Shown piece by piece: positions 60,358 through 64,000 of a stretch of DNA of 64,000 nt; position 1 is the stretch's first letter; each line of letters starts with the position of its first letter. The DNA comes from Candidatus Saccharimonadota bacterium (GTDB lineage: Bacteria > Patescibacteriota > Saccharimonadia > Saccharimonadales > Saccharimonadaceae). Made by a program: the position numbers and the translations under genes. The stretch is from positions 76,357 to 140,356 of the forward strand of contig CAJPOP010000002.1 of the NCBI GenBank assembly GCA_905372305.1. Direction: 5' to 3'. The notes beneath the pieces are model-generated. The model worked only from the letters and a program-made list of their open reading frames with translations. It searched no databases and was not told the origin of the DNA.

Positions 60358-60903
60358 TTATTTGCTTAGTCCAGGCTTTAAATGGCCGCCGCCGGAACCA
60401 AAACCGCTGCCGGCAGACTTACTGCTTGGAGTGCTGGCACCAGAAGAAGAGCCGGCAACGGCACCGCTGCTAACACCAGAGCCACCTGGCGAGGAAGTGC
60501 CAGACAGAGAACCGCCAACCGCTTTACCGCCTGTCGATGTCACCTCTGTTCGGACAAAGTTAACGATTGCGTACGCCATAATAGCAATAATTAAACCAAC
60601 TACCGCATAAATCAGCGTACTTTTTGCAGAAGCCAACTTACTGGTATCGCCAGCCGAAGTAATATACTTAAAACCGCTCCACACGATCATAGTTACCGAC
60701 AGAATACCAACAACCCATAATAAAACATTTACAATTGAACCAACTGTACTGTTGACGCTTTTACCTTGCATCTCGCTGGTTGTCGCAGCATTTATGCCCG
60801 AAGATACTTGAGCAGAAGCATCAGACATTAATAGCGAGGCAGCAGCTAGGCTAGAAACGCCCAACAAGCCCGCAAACACTATCACAAACCCTATTTTTTT
60901 CAT
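60358..60903 (-). CDS. T4SS-pilin-like protein, array member 2, with Gly/Ser-rich tail
   Basis: 181 residues. Signal peptide MKKIGFVIVFAGLLGVSSLA; helices VGSIVNVLLWVVGILSVTMI and TLIYAVVGLIIAIMAYAIVN. It differs from the others by a tail of about 60 residues rich in Gly and Ser (GGSLSGTSSPGGSGVSSGAV), exposed on the outer side if the usual topology holds. The tail could be a linker or surface-display segment. The ribosome site is AAAGGA. Confidence 0.85.
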   Translation of the reverse strand: MKKIGFVIVFAGLLGVSSLAAASLLMSDASAQVSSGINAATTSEMQGKSVNSTVGSIVNVLLWVVGILSVTMIVWSGFKYITSAGDTSKLASAKSTLIYAVVGLIIAIMAYAIVNFVRTEVTSTGGKAVGGSLSGTSSPGGSGVSSGAVAGSSSGASTPSSKSAGSGFGSGGGHLKPGLSK

Positions 60904-60926
60904 AATCTTATCCTTTCTTTTCTATT

Positions 60927-61298
60927 TTACCAAACACGCCCAAATGCCAAATTAACAATCGCTGACGCCAATAAAGAAACTATCAATCCAATCGCGGCAT
61001 ATAAAACTGTATTTCTGGCTTTAGTAACCCTTGAACTATCGCCATTCGACAGAGCAAATAGTATACCGCCAACAACTATCATAATAATCGATATGGCGCC
61101 AACCGCCATCAACAGAAGGTTTGTAACGTTGCCAATTGTTGACTTGACCTTAGTTTCGCCCTCGCTCTTGTTTTGGCAGTACAACGAAGAGCCGTTACCG
61201 CCAGAACAGACATCAACCGCCGAGACTATCACTGGCGCTGCAAACGATGCACTAAGCATAAGCGCTGGGGCAACCAATATTTTTAACAACTGTTTCAT
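60927..61298 (-). CDS. T4SS-pilin-like protein, array member 3
   Basis: 123 residues with AAAGGAG upstream. Signal peptide MKQLLKILVAPALMLSASFA; two cysteines (about 31 and 41, VDVCSGGNGSSLYCQNK) in the mature N-terminus could form a disulfide; helices NVTNLLLMAVGAISIIMIVV and TVLYAAIGLIVSLLASAIVN. It lies 16 nt upstream of member 2's stop side; members 3-6 follow each other closely. Confidence 0.85.
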   Translation of the reverse strand: MKQLLKILVAPALMLSASFAAPVIVSAVDVCSGGNGSSLYCQNKSEGETKVKSTIGNVTNLLLMAVGAISIIMIVVGGILFALSNGDSSRVTKARNTVLYAAIGLIVSLLASAIVNLAFGRVW

Positions 61299-61313
61299 GC
61301 GCGATACTCCTTT

Positions 61314-61607
61314 CTACGCAAACCTTCCAATGATAAACTTTACGATAACAAACGACGCAGCAACCATGACTAATCCAGCTACCGAATAAATTATTGCATC
61401 CTTTGCTTTGGCAGTCTTCGATGGCTCGCCGACCGACAGAGAATAGTTAATTCCAGCGACAACCACAATAATCACCGCCACCGCGCCAGCAATCATAAAC
61501 ACCAAATTAACAACTTTATTCAAAGCATTATTATCAGCAGGATTACTCGGAACACCCAAGCTTGAAGCGTCGCCTAGTAGTCCGGCCAAAAAATGTAAAA
61601 AATTCAT
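61314..61607 (-). CDS. T4SS-pilin-like protein, array member 4, no classical signal peptide
   Basis: 97 residues, the shortest. It starts MNFLHFLAGLLGDASSLG without a basic-hydrophobic signal; helices VVNLVFMIAGAVAVIIVVVA and AIIYSVAGLVMVAASFVIVK with the SVGEPSKTAKAKD loop. The absence of a cleavable leader suggests a shorter processed form or an inner-membrane component. One nt separates it from the next gene. Confidence 0.8.
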   Translation of the reverse strand: MNFLHFLAGLLGDASSLGVPSNPADNNALNKVVNLVFMIAGAVAVIIVVVAGINYSLSVGEPSKTAKAKDAIIYSVAGLVMVAASFVIVKFIIGRFA

Positions 61608-61608
61608 A

Positions 61609-62037
61609 TTACAGACCTATCGTTGATGATATTAAGTTAACAATAGCAATCGACAATAGTGTAACTATCAAGCCGATAACTGCGCTTAAAATTGTTTTAC
61701 GGGCATGTGCGGCTTTATCTGGCGAACCAATACTAGTCATCATCAAGAAGCCGCCATACATAATATAACCGACCGTAATATAGCCGACAACCTGCAGCAA
61801 ATCATCAATCACATTCAGCACGATTCTCCATAAAAACGCCGCCTGTTTATCTGTATCGCTGCCAGGACTTTTAATACTACACGACCCATCGGTTAGCCCA
61901 TCGTACCACGGCTTAAATGTCAAAATCCTACCTTTGTCAGAACAGGAATCAGCAAAAGCTTGATTGCCGGAAAAAATTACAGTGGAACTGAAAGCTCCAA
62001 ATACAATTAATGAAACAGCTAAGATGATTTTTTTCAT
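61609..62037 (-). CDS. T4SS-pilin-like protein, array member 5
   Basis: 142 residues. Signal peptide MKKIILAVSLIVFGAFSSTV, probable cleavage after AFA; two cysteines (32 and 53) lie in the longer mature N-terminus; helices DDLLQVVGYITVGYIMYGGF and TILSAVIGLIVTLLSIAIVN, with the GSPDKAAHARK loop. The start overlaps the stop of member 6 by one base (TGATG), showing coupled translation. Confidence 0.83.
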   Translation of the reverse strand: MKKIILAVSLIVFGAFSSTVIFSGNQAFADSCSDKGRILTFKPWYDGLTDGSCSIKSPGSDTDKQAAFLWRIVLNVIDDLLQVVGYITVGYIMYGGFLMMTSIGSPDKAAHARKTILSAVIGLIVTLLSIAIVNLISSTIGL

Positions 62038-62414
62038 CAGAATATCCCTCCCGGAACGAAAAAGTTTGTAATCGCCACCATAAACGCGAAAAGCAGTAGT
62101 CCAATGATAGTATTAATCCAAACCGTTCGAGCCTTGGAAAGCTTATCAGGACTACCCTCGGAAGTAGTATATAAAATAGCGCCAAATATCACCGCGCCAA
62201 CCGCCAAAACTCCAACGCCAGCAGTCATAATCTTTACAACCATTTTCACAATCTCGATAATAGCAGCCTGTCCAGTAGCACCGCCGCAGGCAATAACCGA
62301 CGTCTTAGCCCCGGCGCACTCAGTCTCAGCGAATACTTGGCCGGTACTTAGTATAGGACCGCAGACAACCGCAGCGAGGAAAGCGATAGCAATGATGGTA
62401 TTTCTTTTTATCAT
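62037..62414 (-). CDS. T4SS-pilin-like protein, array member 6 (first gene of the array)
   Basis: 125 residues from the ATG at 62414, because the signal peptide then begins MIKRNTIIAIAFLAAVVCG, cleaved after VFA; an in-frame ATG at 62462 would add 16 residues in front. Two cysteines (33 and 43) follow; helices IVKMVVKIMTAGVGVLAVGA and IIGLLLFAFMVAITNFF, with the EGSPDKLSKAR loop. It is the 5' gene of the minus-strand transcript and diverges from tRNA-Asp. Confidence 0.83.
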   Translation of the reverse strand: MIKRNTIIAIAFLAAVVCGPILSTGQVFAETECAGAKTSVIACGGATGQAAIIEIVKMVVKIMTAGVGVLAVGAVIFGAILYTTSEGSPDKLSKARTVWINTIIGLLLFAFMVAITNFFVPGGIF

Positions 62415-62470
62415 AAACAGTTCTCTGGTTAAAATTGTAAAATAGCCGGGGAAAAAATGCAAATAGTTTC

Positions 62471-62499
62471 TTGAAAAGAGCAGGGATGTTTGCTATTAT
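62471..62499 (+). promoter_or_regulatory. tRNA-Asp promoter
   Basis: TTGAAA (62471-62476), 17-bp spacer, TATTAT (62494-62499), 14 nt before the tRNA 5' end. Confidence 0.75.
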
Positions 62500-62513
62500 G
62501 ACTACTGTCAGAT

Positions 62514-62591
62514 GCGCTCGTAGTGAAGTTGGCCTATCACGCCTCCCTGTCACGGAGGAGATCGCCGGTTCGAATCCGGTCGAGCGCGCCA
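62514..62591 (+). tRNA. tRNA-Asp (anticodon GUC)
   Basis: 78 nt with encoded CCA. Acceptor GCGCTCG/CGAGCGC, anticodon loop CTGTCAC, T-arm GCCGGTTCGAATCCGGT. Followed by its own terminator. Confidence 0.96.
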
Positions 62592-62599
62592 CAATAAAT

Positions 62600-62623
62600 C
62601 GCTCCTAGTTGGAGCGTTTTTTT
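62600..62623 (+). terminator. tRNA-Asp terminator
   Basis: Stem CGCTCC (62600-62605) with GGAGCG (62611-62616), 5-nt loop, then seven T. Confidence 0.93.
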
Positions 62624-62645
62624 ATTATATATAGCTAACAGATGT

Positions 62646-62702
62646 AATCGGTAAAAATAGGTATTTTTTGGCAGTTTGAATCGGTAAAAATAGGTATTTT
62701 TT
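62646..62702. repeat. two 24-bp direct repeats upstream of the AAA ATPase gene
   Basis: Identical copies at 62646-62669 and 62679-62702 (33 bp apart, about three helical turns). Each contains AAAAATAGGTATTTTT, a palindrome with a 2-bp centre. A degenerate third copy (CTAAAAACAGACTATTTTA) lies in the promoter spacer at 62717-62735. The arrangement suggests operators of a repressor. Confidence 0.75.
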
Positions 62703-62713
62703 ATAATATAAGG

Positions 62714-62742
62714 TTGCTAAAAACAGACTATTTTACTATAAT
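62714..62742 (+). promoter_or_regulatory. leaderless promoter of the AAA ATPase gene
   Basis: TTGCTA (62714-62719), 17-bp spacer, TATAAT (62737-62742), then 6 nt to the ATG at 62749. An earlier ATG at 62743 touches the -10 and cannot lie in the transcript. Confidence 0.75.
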
Positions 62743-62748
62743 ATGATT

Positions 62749-63891
62749 ATGATTGTCCGAAAAATACAACAACAAGTAATGAGCACCCTTAACCAGGGTT
62801 TAGTATCAATAGTTTATGGAGCCAGGCAAGTTGGCAAAACAACACTAGCCAAACAAATTGCTAAGAATTATAAAAAACCGCTTTATCTAAATTGCGACGA
62901 CCCAACTGTAGTAAGTTCCTTAACTGAAAAATCAGCTATTGAATTAAGGTCGTACATTGGCGATTCTGACTTAGTAATTATTGACGAGGCTCAACGGGTA
63001 GAGAATATAGGGATTAGTATAAAACTTATACATGATACTTACCCGGAAATAAAACTATTAGTCACCGGATCGTCAAGTCTGGATTTATCTAACAAAATCA
63101 CTGAACCGCTAACTGGCAGAAGTATAGAAACAATTCTATATCCACTTAGCGTAGAGGAAGTGTCTGTAAATCCGACCGAATTAACTGCTAACGCTAACAT
63201 CATTATGGTTCGCGGCGGTTATCCAGGAATGTGGAAATTAAGCGCAGAAGCAGCCTTCGACAGGTTAAGCAATATAGCCACAAACTACTTATATAAAGAC
63301 GCTTTTTCTCCAAAAGTTATATATGATCAGACAATCATCAACAATCTACTGCGGCTATTAGCCTATCAAGTAGGCAACGAGGTCAATTATAGCGAACTAG
63401 GACGAAAATTAAGCATTAACGATGAAACTGTTAAACGTTATATAGATCTCCTTGAAAAAGCCTTCATCATTTTTCGGCGCAATCAATATAGACGTAATCA
63501 ACGGGCAGAAATCGGTAAACTGCGCAAGATATATTTTACCGATCTGGGAATACGCAATGCTTTGCTTAACGATTTTAAGCCGTTAGAACTTAGAAATGAC
63601 GTCGGAGCATTATGGGAAAACTTTTGCGTAATTGAACGATTGAAATTTATTCAAAGCCAAAACATGAGAGTACAATCTTTTTACTGGCGCAATTCCGATA
63701 AAAGGGAAGTTGATATTATAGAAGAGGAGGGTGGCGTATTGCGCGCATTTGAATGTAAATACAGCCCTAAGAAACAGCCAAAACCTCCTATAGATTTTAC
63801 CAGAAACTACCCCAACGCTTCTTTCTCAGTTATTTCTCCAAACAACTTTACAGAGTCCTTACTCTCAGGATCCCAGTACAAATTATTTTGA
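62749..63891 (+). CDS. AAA+ ATPase with DUF4143 C-terminal domain
   Basis: 380 residues from the ATG at 62749. Walker A VYGARQVGKTTLAKQI at about 23-38, Walker B LVIIDEAQRV and the sensor-1 segment LLVTGSSSLDL are typical of the AAA_14 group; PLTGRSIETILYPLS follows. The C-terminal half has a winged-helix (INDETVKRYIDLLEKAFIIF) and a DUF4143 nuclease-like fold with YWRNSDKREVDII and AFECKYSP (Asp and E-x-K). These proteins are common in CPR and archaea, with unclear function. The gene is AT-richer than its neighbours and follows direct repeats and a tRNA, which suggests transfer. Confidence 0.9.
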   Translation: MIVRKIQQQVMSTLNQGLVSIVYGARQVGKTTLAKQIAKNYKKPLYLNCDDPTVVSSLTEKSAIELRSYIGDSDLVIIDEAQRVENIGISIKLIHDTYPEIKLLVTGSSSLDLSNKITEPLTGRSIETILYPLSVEEVSVNPTELTANANIIMVRGGYPGMWKLSAEAAFDRLSNIATNYLYKDAFSPKVIYDQTIINNLLRLLAYQVGNEVNYSELGRKLSINDETVKRYIDLLEKAFIIFRRNQYRRNQRAEIGKLRKIYFTDLGIRNALLNDFKPLELRNDVGALWENFCVIERLKFIQSQNMRVQSFYWRNSDKREVDIIEEEGGVLRAFECKYSPKKQPKPPIDFTRNYPNASFSVISPNNFTESLLSGSQYKLF

Positions 63892-63930
63892 AAAACACCT
63901 AAATTGCGTAATTTTCTTTATAGCGTCCGC

Positions 63931-64000
63931 TTAGTTAGCCACATCCCTCAGCCCATTCCAAGCCGACGGTAAAGGTTCGCTGCTATCGTTTGGCAAAGGA
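63931..64000 (-). CDS. possible C-terminal end of a gene cut by the window edge
   Basis: One minus-strand frame is open from base 64000 to TAA at 63931-63933, giving SEPLPSAWNGLRDVAN at the end; the other two frames contain stops. The sequence is too short to recognise. Nothing else is seen between 63892 and 63930. Confidence 0.35.
   Translation of the reverse strand, partial: PLPNDSSEPLPSAWNGLRDVAN

Noticed and set aside
62326..62592. Minus-strand open frame over tRNA-Asp and the start of the pilin-like array
   Set aside because: Begins inside the antisense of tRNA-Asp and runs in a different frame from the real signal-peptide gene.
1..64000. CRISPR array, rRNA operon or complete prophage
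   Set aside because: No regularly spaced repeats, no rRNA core sequence, and no block of phage structural genes were seen.

Overview
The window looks like the chromosome of a Patescibacteria (CPR) member, most likely Candidatus Saccharibacteria (TM7). The basis is mixed. Seen directly: very dense gene packing, standard-code stops (TGA is used as a stop, which excludes the UGA-Gly lineages), many genes whose ATG lies only 6-8 nt after a TATAAT-like -10 element (leaderless mRNAs), a class Ic-type ribonucleotide reductase, cell-wall genes (MurE, MurF, FemAB-like, sortase), a type IV prepilin, ComF, and a tandem set of small T4SS-pilin-like membrane proteins. The taxon itself is an inference.

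Layout. 1-6.5 kb: YhgE/Pip membrane protein with an Rrf2 regulator, a family-4-like uracil-DNA glycosylase, two tandem proline-rich membrane paralogues, pnp. 6.5-13 kb: a hypothetical gene, a decayed transposase, sortase, rpsO, prepilin, truB and a DHH-like protein. The order DHH-truB-rpsO-pnp is a remnant of the classical infB-rbfA-nrnA-truB-rpsO-pnp neighbourhood, interrupted here by the prepilin, sortase, transposon remnant and hypothetical gene. 13-31 kb: informational genes (rpsT, holA, mutM, polA, rpoD-dnaG, orn, pyrH, argS) with small membrane or hypothetical proteins. 31-38 kb: pyrG, a 57-residue CxxC peptide gene, an FMN-type flavoprotein, nrdB and nrdA, with NrdR-like boxes at both ends of the nrd block, then divergent folC. 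39-41 kb: an accessory patch beside tRNA-Ser(GGA) with an unidentified transcription unit, then a frameshifted EEP-family gene. 41-56 kb: MacB-like exporter, sugar isomerase, groES-groEL with CIRCE, hypotheticals, murF/murE, tsaD carrying an in-frame palindromic insertion, FemAB-like protein, valS. 56-64 kb: five tRNAs, a frameshifted rlmH, comF, hsp20, seven T4SS-pilin-like genes, and an AT-rich AAA ATPase preceded by direct repeats.

How the genes work together. Replication and repair (polA, holA, dnaG, mutM, UDG), RNA decay (pnp, orn), dNTP and CTP supply (nrdAB, pyrG, pyrH) and wall synthesis are core functions. The sortase, prepilin, ComF and pilin-like array fit a surface-attached, DNA-importing, host-dependent lifestyle (inference).

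Most interesting items: the NrdR-controlled 57-aa peptide ending in CDGCE next to a class Ic NrdA that lacks its own C-terminal shuttle cysteines; a 163-bp palindromic element inside tsaD; an unidentified promoter-hairpin-ORF-structured-RNA unit at 39.2-39.6 kb; the pilin array; and the pervasive leaderless start architecture.
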